From Ramlibacter tataouinensis (lineage in GTDB: Bacteria > Pseudomonadota > Gammaproteobacteria > Burkholderiales > Burkholderiaceae_C), in contig NZ_CP010951.1 in assembly GCF_001580455.1 (NCBI RefSeq), positions 3,125,001 to 3,189,000 of the forward strand: DNA of 64,000 nucleotides, read 5' to 3'. The notes below the pieces were generated by a model. It did no database searches, had not been told where the DNA came from, and saw only the letters and a list, made by a program, of their open reading frames with translations. This document shows positions 8,796 to 18,091 of the stretch, one piece after another. Within the stretch, counting starts at the first letter, position 1. Every line of letters begins with the position of its first letter. The translations under genes were made by a program, and so were the position numbers.

Positions 8796-10673
8796 ATGCG
8801 CCGCTACGGCGAACTTGCCTCATCTTCCCTGCCCGCCGCCGCCTCCGCGACCGGCCGCGCCCGCGTCCACACCGACTGGACCACCATCCAGCGCCTGTTC
8901 CCCTACCTGTGGGAATACAAGGGCCGGGTGCTGGCGGCGCTGCTGTTCATGGTGGGGGCCAAGCTCGCCAACGTGGGCGTGCCGGTGCTGCTGAAGAACC
9001 TGGTGGACGCCATGAGCATCCAGCCGGGCCAGGCCGTGGCCCTGCTGGTGGTGCCGGTGGGGCTGCTGCTCGCCTACGGCCTGCTGCGCCTGTCGACCAC
9101 GCTGTTCACCGAGCTGCGCGAGCTGGTGTTCGCCAAGGCGACGCAGGGCGCCGCGCGCCGCATCGCGCTGGAGACCTTCCGCCACCTGCATTCGCTGTCG
9201 CTGCGCTTCCACCTGGAGCGGCAGACCGGCGGCATGACGCGGGACATCGAGCGCGGCGTGCGCGGCATCGAGTCGCTGATTTCGTATTCGCTGTTCAGCA
9301 TCGTGCCGACGCTGATCGAGGTGCTGCTGGTGCTGACGATCCTGGGCGTGCGCTTCGACATGGTGTTCGCCTGGATCACGCTGTCGGCGCTGGTGCTCTA
9401 CATCGTCTACACGGTGACCATCACCGAGTGGCGCACCAAGTTCCGGCGCGAGGCCAACGAATTCGACTCGGCCGCGCACACCAAGGCGGTCGATTCGCTG
9501 CTGAATTACGAGACGGTCAAGTACTTCAACAACGAGAACTTCGAAGCCCGCCGCTACGACGAGAGCCTGGAGCGGCTGCGCCGCGCCCGCCTGAAGAGCC
9601 AGACCACACTGTCCATGCTCAACGCCGGCCAGCAGTTGATCATCGCCGTCGGCCTGGTGGCCATGCTGTGGCGCGCCACCCAGGGCGTGGTCGAGGGCCG
9701 CATGACGCTGGGCGACCTGGTCATGGTCAACGCCTTCATGATCCAGCTCTACATCCCGCTGAACTTCCTGGGCGTGCTGTACCGCGAGATCAAGCAGAGC
9801 CTGACCGACCTGGACAAGATGTTCGTGCTGATGGAGCGCGAGCGCGAGGTCGAAGACCGGCCCGACGCGCTCCCGCTCCCGCTGGCGGGAGAGGGCGGGG
9901 GGGAGGGTGCCTGGACCGTCAAGTTCGAGCACGTCGACTTCTCCTACGAAGCCGCCCGCCCCATCCTGCACGACGTCAGCTTCGAGATCCCCGCCGGCAA
10001 GACCGTGGCGGTGGTCGGCCCCTCGGGCTCGGGCAAGTCGACGCTGGCGCGCCTGCTGTATCGCTTCTATGACGTGAGGGCCGGACACATCACGATCGCC
10101 GGGCGAGACATCCGCGACGTGACCCAGGCCAGCGTGCGGCACTCCATCGGTATCGTGCCGCAGGACACCGTGCTGTTCAACGACACGGTGGAATACAACA
10201 TCGCCTACGGCCGCCCCGGCGCGACTCACGCCGAGGTGGAGGAGGCGGCGCGCGCGGCGCGCATCCACGACTTCATCCAGTCCACGCCCAAGGGCTACCA
10301 GACCATGGTGGGCGAGCGCGGCCTGAAACTCTCGGGCGGCGAGAAGCAGCGCGTGGCGATCGCGCGCACCCTGCTGAAGAACCCGCCGATCATGATCTTC
10401 GACGAGGCGACCTCGGCGCTCGACTCCGCCAACGAGCGCGCCATCCAGGCCGAGCTCAAGGGCGTGGCGCGCAACAAGACGGCGCTGGTCATCGCGCACC
10501 GGCTGTCCACCATCGTCGACGCCCACGAGATACTGGTGATGGAGGCCGGCCGCATCGTCGAACGCGGCACCCACGCACAGCTGCTGGCCCAGAGTGGCCG
10601 CTACGCCGCCATGTGGGCGCTGCAGCAGCAAAGCAGCGAGCCCGAGAAGTTCGTGGACGTGATCGGGCTCTAG
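8796..10673 (+). CDS. Atm1-type ABC transporter ATP-binding/permease protein
   Basis: A 625-aa half-transporter: N-terminal six-helix ABC exporter domain (about residues 35-330), C-terminal ATPase with Walker A GPSGSGKST, signature LSGGEKQRVAIARTLL and Walker B IMIFDEATSALD. The membrane part has the Atm1/HMT hallmarks ALRxxxHLxxxRF-like LHSLSLRFHLERQTGG, NYETVKYFNNENFE and LYIPLNFLGVLYREIKQS. Proteins of this group (NaAtm1, mitochondrial Atm1) export glutathione derivatives, heavy-metal conjugates or Fe/S precursors. The linker between membrane and ATPase domains contains the low-complexity peptide PLPLAGEGGGEGA, which is translated repeat DNA. The start at 8796 is chosen for domain length; an upstream frame overlaps the divergent gene. 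Confidence 0.92.
   Translation: MRRYGELASSSLPAAASATGRARVHTDWTTIQRLFPYLWEYKGRVLAALLFMVGAKLANVGVPVLLKNLVDAMSIQPGQAVALLVVPVGLLLAYGLLRLSTTLFTELRELVFAKATQGAARRIALETFRHLHSLSLRFHLERQTGGMTRDIERGVRGIESLISYSLFSIVPTLIEVLLVLTILGVRFDMVFAWITLSALVLYIVYTVTITEWRTKFRREANEFDSAAHTKAVDSLLNYETVKYFNNENFEARRYDESLERLRRARLKSQTTLSMLNAGQQLIIAVGLVAMLWRATQGVVEGRMTLGDLVMVNAFMIQLYIPLNFLGVLYREIKQSLTDLDKMFVLMEREREVEDRPDALPLPLAGEGGGEGAWTVKFEHVDFSYEAARPILHDVSFEIPAGKTVAVVGPSGSGKSTLARLLYRFYDVRAGHITIAGRDIRDVTQASVRHSIGIVPQDTVLFNDTVEYNIAYGRPGATHAEVEEAARAARIHDFIQSTPKGYQTMVGERGLKLSGGEKQRVAIARTLLKNPPIMIFDEATSALDSANERAIQAELKGVARNKTALVIAHRLSTIVDAHEILVMEAGRIVERGTHAQLLAQSGRYAAMWALQQQSSEPEKFVDVIGL
9868..9911 (+). repeat. Palindromic repeat inserted in-frame in the ABC exporter gene
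   Basis: CTCCCGCTGGCGGGAG followed by AGGGCGGGGGGGAGGGT matches the intergenic hairpin family at 8306-8335. It keeps the frame open and encodes PLPLAGEGGGEGA between the membrane and nucleotide-binding domains, a position where Atm1 homologues have only a short linker. Confidence 0.75.
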
Positions 10674-10692
10674 GACCGAGCGGCCAGGATTC

Positions 10693-11073
10693 ATGAATCC
10701 CCGGAGCGCTGCCTTCGTCATGGCGTTTGCGCTTCCGCTCGCGCTGCTCGGCAAAGACGCTGTGGCTGAATATTCATTCCCGGCCGGTGCGTCGTTGGCA
10801 CTTGTGATGAGTTCCGGCAGCGGCGCACCGCGCGCGCTGGTCCTTGGGCCGGAAGACACGCGAAGCGTCAGGCTGCGCGCCTGGTTGACGCGCAACCCAA
10901 CCGGCTGGTCAAGCTATTGGGCCACGCCGCCGGGCCATGGCATTCGGGTCTCCGCCGGCGAGCTTCGGCTGCACTTTGTCGAAACCTCGGTCATCGCCTG
11001 TCATTCGCGCAAGGGCTGCGTCTACAAGCAGATCAAATCCGAGGAATATGCCTTCCTGCGCGATGAGCCATAA
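10693..11073 (+). CDS. Hypothetical exported protein
   Basis: A 126-aa protein with a plausible signal peptide (MNPRSAAFVMAFALPLALLG, then AVAEYSF). The rest is a small globular domain with two cysteines (IACHSRKGC) that could form a disulfide in the periplasm. No family recognised. It overlaps the next gene by 11 bp, so the two are probably translated from one message. Confidence 0.6.
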   Translation: MNPRSAAFVMAFALPLALLGKDAVAEYSFPAGASLALVMSSGSGAPRALVLGPEDTRSVRLRAWLTRNPTGWSSYWATPPGHGIRVSAGELRLHFVETSVIACHSRKGCVYKQIKSEEYAFLRDEP

Positions 11074-11560
11074 AAAGACCGCGGCCAAGGACCTGCCAGC
11101 GGAGCGTGCCGCGCCCAAGGCCAGCGCAAGCAAAAGCAAGCGCCCCACGGCGGCCCAGCAGCCAACCCTGCTGGCCGGCGGCAACCCCCAGATCGCCAAG
11201 GCCGACGGCGACGCTCCCGTGCAGGCCTACATCGCCGCCATGCCGGGATGGAAAAGCGAAGTCGGAAACCACCTCGACGCGCTGATCGTGCGCACCGTGC
11301 CCGGCGTGCGCAAGGCGGTTAAGTGGAACTCGCCCTTCTACGGCGTCGAGGGGCAGGGCTGGTTCCTCAACTTCCATTGCTTCACGAAGTACGTCAAGGT
11401 GGCGTTCTTTCGCGGCGCGTCGCTGCGACCGGTTCCGCCCGGCGAGTCCAGGCACAAGGAGGTGCGCTACCTCGACATCCACGAGGATGACCCGCTCGAC
11501 GAGGCGCAGCTGGCATCGTGGATCCGGCAGGCGGCCGCCCTGCCGGGCTGGTCTCCCTAG
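11063..11560 (+). CDS. DUF1801 domain-containing protein
   Basis: A 165-aa protein with a charged Ala/Lys-rich N-terminus (residues 1-40) and a DUF1801 domain: DGDAPVQAYIAAMPGW, VRKAVKWNSPFYGVEGQGWF and a C-terminal LASWIRQAAALPGW. The family is related in fold to frataxin-like/YdhG proteins and has no settled function. Start taken at 11063 (MSHKK), just before the upstream stop. Confidence 0.75.
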   Translation: MSHKKTAAKDLPAERAAPKASASKSKRPTAAQQPTLLAGGNPQIAKADGDAPVQAYIAAMPGWKSEVGNHLDALIVRTVPGVRKAVKWNSPFYGVEGQGWFLNFHCFTKYVKVAFFRGASLRPVPPGESRHKEVRYLDIHEDDPLDEAQLASWIRQAAALPGWSP

Positions 11561-11611
11561 GGCGGGACCAGAACCCTGCGCTCGTATTGAATCCATTCAA
11601 ACTACGCATCC

Positions 11612-12127
11612 ATGACGCGCTACGTTGCCTTCCTTCGCGGAGTCAGTCCGATGAACTGCAAGATGCCGGAGCTCAAGCGATGCTTCGAGGCCGCAGGGTT
11701 CACGGACGTCAAGACCATCCTTTCGAGCGGCAACGTCGCGTTCTCCGCCCAGCCGGCGATCGTTCCCGTGCTGGAGCAGAAGGCGGAAGCTGCGATGCAG
11801 CAGCACCTGCACCGCGTCTTCCAGACGATCGTCCGGCCGTCCGATTTTCTTCAGTCGCTGCTCGAATCGGATCCCTTTGCCGAGTTCGCCTTGCCGGCAG
11901 GCGCCAAGCGCATCGTCACCTTCTTGCGCCGGCCGCACGAAGGGTCGGTGCAGCTTCCCATCGAGCGGGACCAGGCCTCCATCCTCAAGCTCCAGGGCAC
12001 CGAGGTGTTTTCGGCTTACGTTCCGAGTGACAAGGGACCGGTGTTCATGACCTTGCTGGAACGCACCTTCGGCGCGGAAGTCACGACGCGAACCCTGGAC
12101 ACCGTCAGGAAGTGTTCGGCTGCCTGA
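11612..12127 (+). CDS. DUF1697 domain-containing protein
   Basis: A 171-aa protein opening with the DUF1697 signature RYVAFLRGVSPMNCKMPELK and TILSSGNVAFSA. The family is about 175 aa, so it is complete. Function unknown. It overlaps no neighbour but is followed closely by the GNAT gene. Confidence 0.85.
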   Translation: MTRYVAFLRGVSPMNCKMPELKRCFEAAGFTDVKTILSSGNVAFSAQPAIVPVLEQKAEAAMQQHLHRVFQTIVRPSDFLQSLLESDPFAEFALPAGAKRIVTFLRRPHEGSVQLPIERDQASILKLQGTEVFSAYVPSDKGPVFMTLLERTFGAEVTTRTLDTVRKCSAA

Positions 12128-12138
12128 GATCGGAATCC

Positions 12139-12627
12139 ATGGTTGACATCACGCTGCCCCCAGCTCTTCCGTCCGACGCAACCGTGATCGAGGTGGCGCC
12201 GGCAGACGCGGCCGAGATCGAACAGCTGATGCGTCATGTCATCCATGCATCGGTGTCGGCTGAGGCGGATGTCCTGGCCGAGACGGTCGCCAACACCCGC
12301 GCCAACCTCGACTGGTCAATCGCCAACCCGGACAAGTGCTGCCACCTGAAGTGCGTCGCCGGGGATCGGATCGTCGGCGTTGTCCTGGTGAAGGACTTCT
12401 GGAACCTTTGCAGCCTGTTCGTCGAACCTGGGTACCAAGGCCGAGGTGTCGGGCGGGCCCTGGTCCTTGCCGCCGTCGAGAAATGCCGCGGCCGGCACGA
12501 GCGAAATGCGCTCTGGCTGAATGCGGCCGCCAATGCAGTATCTTTCTATGCCAGGCTCGGGTTTCTTCCCAGGCAGACGGTGCAAGCGTTGCCGCCCGGG
12601 TTCCAGGCCATGCAACTGCCGCTGTGA
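12139..12627 (+). CDS. GNAT family N-acetyltransferase
   Basis: A 162-aa acetyl-CoA-dependent acyltransferase. The CoA-binding motif A is LFVEPGYQGRGVGRALVLAA, followed by WLNAAANAVSFYARLGF, the typical GNAT beta5-alpha4 end. Substrate not predictable. Start at 12139 (MVDITLP) avoids a long overlap with the upstream gene. Confidence 0.85.
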   Translation: MVDITLPPALPSDATVIEVAPADAAEIEQLMRHVIHASVSAEADVLAETVANTRANLDWSIANPDKCCHLKCVAGDRIVGVVLVKDFWNLCSLFVEPGYQGRGVGRALVLAAVEKCRGRHERNALWLNAAANAVSFYARLGFLPRQTVQALPPGFQAMQLPL

Positions 12628-12685
12628 GTCGGGGTTGCCGGCCCGCATCCTTTGTCTCGCCATCGTCGAATGAAAGGAGTCTTTC

Positions 12686-13129
12686 ATGTCCCGTACTGTT
12701 CGCCTGCACAGAGTGCTGCGCACCAAGCCGGAGAAGGTCTATCGCGCGTTCCTGGAGGCCGATGCCCTGGCCAAATGGCTCCCGCCCTACGGGTTCACCT
12801 GCAAAGTGCTGCACATGGAGGCCCGCGCCGGCGGCACGTTCAGGATGTCGTTCCACAATTTCTCCACCGGCAACGGGCACTCGTTCGGCGGTGAATACCT
12901 GGAGCTGGTTCCCAACGAACTGATCCGCTACACCGACAAGTTCGACGATCCCAACCTGCCGGGTGTCATGCAGGTCACCGTCAACCTGAAGCCGGTCATC
13001 TGCGGCACCGAGCTTTCGGTGGCGCAAGAAGGCATTCCCGAGGCCATCCCGCTGGAGATGTGCTATCTCGGATGGCAGGAGTCGCTGCTGCAGCTGGCGG
13101 CCCTGGTGGAGCCCGACGTTCCCGGCTAG
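12686..13129 (+). CDS. SRPBCC (AHSA1-like) family protein
   Basis: A 147-aa START-like hydrophobic-ligand-binding protein. Features: HRVLRTKPEKVYRAFLEADALAKWLPP at the N-terminus, RAGGTFRMSF and GEYLELVPNELIRYTDKF in the core, and GWQESLLQLAALVE at the end, as in AHSA1/activator-of-Hsp90-like proteins. An AAAGGAG lies 8 bp upstream of the ATG. Confidence 0.88.
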   Translation: MSRTVRLHRVLRTKPEKVYRAFLEADALAKWLPPYGFTCKVLHMEARAGGTFRMSFHNFSTGNGHSFGGEYLELVPNELIRYTDKFDDPNLPGVMQVTVNLKPVICGTELSVAQEGIPEAIPLEMCYLGWQESLLQLAALVEPDVPG

Positions 13130-13282
13130 CCCACCGGACCATGTTCCTGCGCGCGCTGCTGGCAGTCCTTGCGCTGCCCGGCGTCGCGCACGGTGAACGG
13201 TGGCGCGAGTATGCTCACCGCGTCCCCCGCTGGTTCTTGTGAGCGCTGGGCGGGCACTGCGCAACCGACCTCACTTTCCGCC

Positions 13283-13732
13283 ATGGTCCGAAACGGCTTG
13301 CTTCTGCTGCACCTGCTGTCCGCCATCGCCTGGCTGGGCGGAATGTTCTTCGCGCACTTCTGCCTGCGTCCCGCCGCCGTCAAGCTGCTGGCGCCGCCGC
13401 AGCGGCTGCCGCTGATGACGGCGGCCCTCGGCTCGTTCCTGCGCTACATGGCCGTTGCGGTGACCGTCCTGGTCCTGACCGGGCTCGCGATGTTCATGGA
13501 CTCCGGTTGGGCACGCGCCCCGCTCGGATGGCAGGTGATGCTGGTCGTGGGGCTCGCCATGGCGGCGGTGTTTGGCTATGTGTACGGTGTGCACTACCCA
13601 CGCCTGCGCGCCCGTTGCGAAGCCGGCGCCTGGGCAGAGGCGGCCCAGGTGCTCAATCGCATCCGGCAACTGGTGGTCACCAATCTGGTATTAGGCCTGG
13701 TGGTCGTGGTGGCCGCTGCTTCGGCGAGGTAG
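13283..13732 (+). CDS. CopD-like integral membrane protein
   Basis: A 149-aa four-helix membrane protein with the CopD/DUF2269 pattern LLLLHLLSAIAWLGGMFFAHFCLRPA, a conserved His in each of the first helices, and a last helix NLVLGLVVVVAAAS. CopD-like proteins relate to copper uptake, but stand-alone short forms are uncharacterised. Start at 13283 chosen because the first helix follows at once. Confidence 0.75.
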   Translation: MVRNGLLLLHLLSAIAWLGGMFFAHFCLRPAAVKLLAPPQRLPLMTAALGSFLRYMAVAVTVLVLTGLAMFMDSGWARAPLGWQVMLVVGLAMAAVFGYVYGVHYPRLRARCEAGAWAEAAQVLNRIRQLVVTNLVLGLVVVVAAASAR

Positions 13733-13752
13733 GTCTTCGACTTCGCGCGCAG

Positions 13753-14289
13753 GTGCCCATCGTGCGTGAACAGGCGACGGACCCAGCGACCCTCCCGTAC
13801 CTGGTGCGCGTGTTGGGCAGCCGGGACGCGCCGGTGCTCCGGCAGATGCTCACGATGTTCGGCCATGCCTTCGACGACCTGGCGAACTACACAGCAAGGC
13901 AACCCGAAGAGCAGTACCTGCAATGCCTGCTTGCCAGCCCGACCTTCATCGCCGTCGCCGCCCTGGCCGGCCCGCAGGTGATCGGAGGATTGGCGGCCTA
14001 TGTGCTGCCGAAGTTCGAGCAGCCCCGGTCCGAGCTGTACATCTACGATCTGGCCGTCAGCGAGCCCTTCAGGCGGCACGGCGTCGCCACCGCGATGATC
14101 GGCAAGCTGAAAGAGCTGGCCGCCGAGCGAGGCATCTACGTGATCTTCGTCCAGGCGGATCAGGGTGACGAGCCGGCAATTGCCTTGTACTCCAAGCTGG
14201 GGACGAGGGAGAATGTGCTGCACTTCGATATCGAGCCCGGCGGCCCGAACGGACCGCCGGGTCAACAACAATCGCCGGGAGGGACATGA
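13753..14289 (+). CDS. AAC(3)-I family aminoglycoside 3-N-acetyltransferase
   Basis: A GNAT protein of about 178 aa with long stretches matching the AAC(3)-I family: TMFGHAFDDLANYTARQP, ALAGPQVIGGLAAYVLPKFEQ, RSELYIYDLAVSEPFRRHG and VIFVQADQGDEPAIALYSK, LGTRENVLHFDI. AAC(3)-I enzymes acetylate gentamicin-type aminoglycosides. No ATG precedes the domain, so a GTG at 13753 or 13762 is assumed. It lies in a chromosomal gene string with no integron features, so it may be an intrinsic copy. Overlaps the next gene by 4 bp. Confidence 0.85.
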   Translation: MPIVREQATDPATLPYLVRVLGSRDAPVLRQMLTMFGHAFDDLANYTARQPEEQYLQCLLASPTFIAVAALAGPQVIGGLAAYVLPKFEQPRSELYIYDLAVSEPFRRHGVATAMIGKLKELAAERGIYVIFVQADQGDEPAIALYSKLGTRENVLHFDIEPGGPNGPPGQQQSPGGT

Positions 14290-14531
14290 CGCCGATTGAG
14301 ATCAGGGATTTCCTTCTGTGGTGCGCCGCGATCAACTACGCGATCCTGATCCTGTGGTTCGGTGTGTTCGTCTGGGCGCATGACTGGGTGTACCGGATGC
14401 ACACGCGCTGGTTCAAACTCTCCCCCGAGCGCTTCGATACGCTCAACTACGCCGGCGTCGCGGCCTACAAGATCGGCATCATGCTTCTCAACCTGGTGCC
14501 CCTCATCGCCATCAGCCTGACGATGCGTTGA
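14286..14531 (+). CDS. DUF6868 family small membrane protein
   Basis: An 81-aa protein with two hydrophobic segments (residues about 8-30 and 58-79) flanking WVYRMHTRWFKLSPERFDT. This matches a small-membrane-protein family I remember as DUF6868. Starts in the 4-bp overlap ATGA with the acetyltransferase gene. Confidence 0.7.
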   Translation: MTPIEIRDFLLWCAAINYAILILWFGVFVWAHDWVYRMHTRWFKLSPERFDTLNYAGVAAYKIGIMLLNLVPLIAISLTMR

Positions 14532-14551
14532 CCTCGGGGGCAACGATCGCC

Positions 14552-14965
14552 ATGTTCGCATCCTCGCCCTACCAGCTGCTGGCCGATGCCGTGCTGTCCC
14601 TGCACGTGGCCATCGTCGTCTTCGTGGTGGCGGGCCTGCTGCTCATCGTGCTGGGCAATATGCGCGGCTGGCGCTGGGTGAACGCGCTTTGGTTTCGGCT
14701 GCTGCACCTGGCCACCATCGTCATCGTGGCCGCGCAGGCCTGGCTGGGCGTCGTGTGTCCGCTCACCACGCTGGAGATGTGGCTGCGGGCCCGGGCGCAA
14801 GCGCCCACCTACTCGGGCAGCTTCATCGAGCACTGGCTGCAGGCGCTTCTGTACTGGCAGGCGCCCGACTGGGTGTTCGCGCTGGCGTATACGGTGTTCG
14901 CCCTGGCCGTCGCCCTCACCTGGTGGCGCTTTCCACCCGTTCGGCCAGGGGTTGCTAACGGTTGA
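14552..14965 (+). CDS. DUF2784 domain-containing membrane protein
   Basis: A 137-aa protein with four predicted helices. It carries the DUF2784 features: SLHVAIVVFVVAGLLLIVLG, FRLLHLATIVIVAAQAWLGV, CPLTTLEMWLR and a final TWWRFPP. Function unknown. ATG at 14552 preferred over an upstream TTG that overlaps the previous stop. Confidence 0.82.
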   Translation: MFASSPYQLLADAVLSLHVAIVVFVVAGLLLIVLGNMRGWRWVNALWFRLLHLATIVIVAAQAWLGVVCPLTTLEMWLRARAQAPTYSGSFIEHWLQALLYWQAPDWVFALAYTVFALAVALTWWRFPPVRPGVANG

Positions 14966-15034
14966 GCTCGGAACCTTCTGCTGCACAGTTCACGCGAGCC
15001 ATGCACAATAGGCCATCTTCATCGGGGGAAGAAC

Positions 15035-15556
15035 ATGAAACCCAAGCTCCTGATCGTTGGCCTGGCCGCCTTGGCCGCGTCCAGCTACGCCGCTGAAACG
15101 AGCGTCACGCTCAACATGGCCGACGCCAAGGGCACCGGCGCCGCAGTGGGCACCGTCCGCATCGTCGAGACGCCGTACGGCCTGGCTTTCTATCCCAAGC
15201 TGACGGGACTGCCCGCCGGCCTGCATGGCTTCCACGTCCACGAGAACGCGTCGTGCGCGCCGGGCGAGCAGGGCGGCAACACGGTCGCGGCGCTGGGTGC
15301 CGGCGGCCACTACGACCCGCGCGGCACCAAGAAGCACGGCGAGCCCTGGGGCGACGGCCACCTGGGCGACCTGCCGCCGCTGCTGGTCGCAGCCGACGGC
15401 ACCGCCGGCCAGCCGGTGCTGGCCCCGCGCCTGAAGATGGCCGACGTGCAGAACCGGGCCCTCATGGTGCACGCCGGCGGCGACAACCATGCGGACCATC
15501 CGGCGCCCCTGGGCGGCGGTGGCGCGCGCATCGCCTGCGGCGTGATCGGCAGTTAA
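15035..15556 (+). CDS. sodC: Cu/Zn superoxide dismutase, periplasmic
   Basis: A 173-aa protein with a signal peptide (MKPKLLIVGLAALAASSYAA, cleavage near AETSV). Metal ligands are visible: GFHVHEN (two His), AGGHYDP, GDGHLGDLP and the C-terminal VHAGGDNHADHP. The paired Cys (SCAPG and IACGV) should form the conserved disulfide. It dismutates superoxide in the periplasm. GGGGAAG lies 6 bp before the ATG. Confidence 0.95.
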   Translation: MKPKLLIVGLAALAASSYAAETSVTLNMADAKGTGAAVGTVRIVETPYGLAFYPKLTGLPAGLHGFHVHENASCAPGEQGGNTVAALGAGGHYDPRGTKKHGEPWGDGHLGDLPPLLVAADGTAGQPVLAPRLKMADVQNRALMVHAGGDNHADHPAPLGGGGARIACGVIGS

Positions 15557-15571
15557 TCCGCAGTCAGTCGC

Positions 15572-15985
15572 ATGCCCGCTCCCGACGTCGCCGCCATCCA
15601 GGCCATTCTCGATCCGCTGCTACCCGGGCTGCTGGGTGTAAAGCTGCTGTCGGTGGCGCCCGATCGCGTGGTGGCCGAGATGAAGGTGCGTGCCGATCTG
15701 TGCACCACCCACCAGATGCTGCATGGCGGCGCCTACATGGCGCTGGCCGACACGCTGGGCGCGGTCGGCACCTTCGTCAACCTGCCCGCGGGCAGCCGCA
15801 CTACCACGACCGATTCCAGCACCAAGTTCATCGGCGCGGCCAAGCTGGGTTCCACCGTTAGCGCCGAATGCGTGGCGCTGCACCGGGGTCGCACCACACA
15901 GGTGTGGCAGACGTCGGTTCGCAGCGAGGACGGCAAGCTTTGCGCGGTCGTCACCCAGACGCAGCTGGTCATCCCCGAGCGTTGA
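15572..15985 (+). CDS. PaaI-family hotdog thioesterase
   Basis: A 137-aa hotdog protein of the PaaI/4HBT group: LCTTHQMLHGGAYMALADT contains the catalytic HGG turn and Asp, and the C-terminus has GRTTQVWQTSVRSEDGKL. These enzymes hydrolyse (aryl)acyl-CoA. Starts 15 bp after sodC. Confidence 0.85.
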   Translation: MPAPDVAAIQAILDPLLPGLLGVKLLSVAPDRVVAEMKVRADLCTTHQMLHGGAYMALADTLGAVGTFVNLPAGSRTTTTDSSTKFIGAAKLGSTVSAECVALHRGRTTQVWQTSVRSEDGKLCAVVTQTQLVIPER

Positions 15986-16003
15986 AGGCGAGAGAGACAG
16001 GTC

Positions 16004-16417
16004 TCAGTCCTCGCTGTTGACCATCCAGGGCACGCCGAACTTGTCGGTCAGCATGCCGAAGTGCGCGCCCCAGAACGCCTTCTCGAACGGCACGGCCACC
16101 TGGCCGCCCTCGGCCAGGGCATTGAACGCCTGCTTGGCGAGGGTCTTGTCCCTAGGAATGTTCACCGACATCGCAAAGCCCGCGTAGTGCGGCGCGGGCT
16201 GGCCCGGCATGCCGTCGCTGGCCATGAAGCGGGTGCCGCCGGCGTCGAAGGTCGCGTGCATGACCCGGCTCTTCCAGTCGGGAGGCAGCTGCTCGTTGTC
16301 CATCGGCGAGCCTTCGTAGCGGAACAGCGCGACGATCCGGCCGTCGAGGCAGCGCTCGTAGAACTTCAGGGCCTCTTCGCAATTGCCGGCGAAGGTCAGA
16401 TAGGCTTCGACTTGCAT
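16004..16417 (-). CDS. PhnB-like VOC (glyoxalase-fold) protein
   Basis: A 137-aa protein opening MQVEAYLTFAGNCEEALKFY, with HATFDAGGTRFMASDGMPG and ending FGMLTDKFGVPWMVN, which is the DUF3472/PhnB-like VOC pattern. Metal-dependent chemistry is possible but unproven. The frame is open far upstream (to 17023) because it is antisense to serS; domain start fixes the ATG at 16417. Confidence 0.88.
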   Translation of the reverse strand: MQVEAYLTFAGNCEEALKFYERCLDGRIVALFRYEGSPMDNEQLPPDWKSRVMHATFDAGGTRFMASDGMPGQPAPHYAGFAMSVNIPRDKTLAKQAFNALAEGGQVAVPFEKAFWGAHFGMLTDKFGVPWMVNSED

Positions 16418-16478
16418 GGGCGGGGCTCCCTTGGGCTTGTGGATCGGCCATCGTACAGCCGGTCGGTAAAATCGACCC

Positions 16479-17789
<1,311 letters not shown>

Positions 17790-17831
17790 TCAGTTAGAAT
17801 AGCGGGCTTCGCACCACGCGAAACCGAAACA

Positions 17832-17922
17832 GGAGCGGTGGCAGAGTGGTCGAATGCGCCGGACTCGAAATCCGGTATACGGTTATACCGTATCGAGGGT
17901 TCGAATCCCTCCTGCTCCGCCA
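17832..17922 (+). tRNA. tRNA-Ser (anticodon CGA)
   Basis: A 91-nt class II tRNA with acceptor stem GGAGCGG/CTGCTCC, anticodon loop CTCGAAA giving CGA, a long variable arm (TATACGGTTATACCGTA), T-loop GTTCGAATC and encoded CCA. A tyrosine recombinase gene starts 170 bp downstream, so the 3' part is the likely island insertion site; no second copy of the T-arm end was found in the window. Confidence 0.97.
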
Positions 17923-18091
17923 GTAACCTCAGCGTCGATCGTGCAGCACAGTGCACCAAAGAGCACCTAAGCTCTTGATTTGACCGAGGTTTTTCCCATT
18001 CTCATACTCCACTGTGTGCACGGCCGATGCGGCTGCGCGCACCCCGACGCAGCCGAATTTCGGGGACTGGCCGGGGATTTGGAATGGGTCT

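Noticed and set aside
8820..10895. 691-codon minus-strand open frame
   Set aside because: Antisense to the Atm1-type exporter; composition (many His, Gln, Arg) is typical of a GC shadow frame.
12239..13264. 341-codon minus-strand open frame
   Set aside because: Antisense to the GNAT and SRPBCC genes, which both have clear family motifs.
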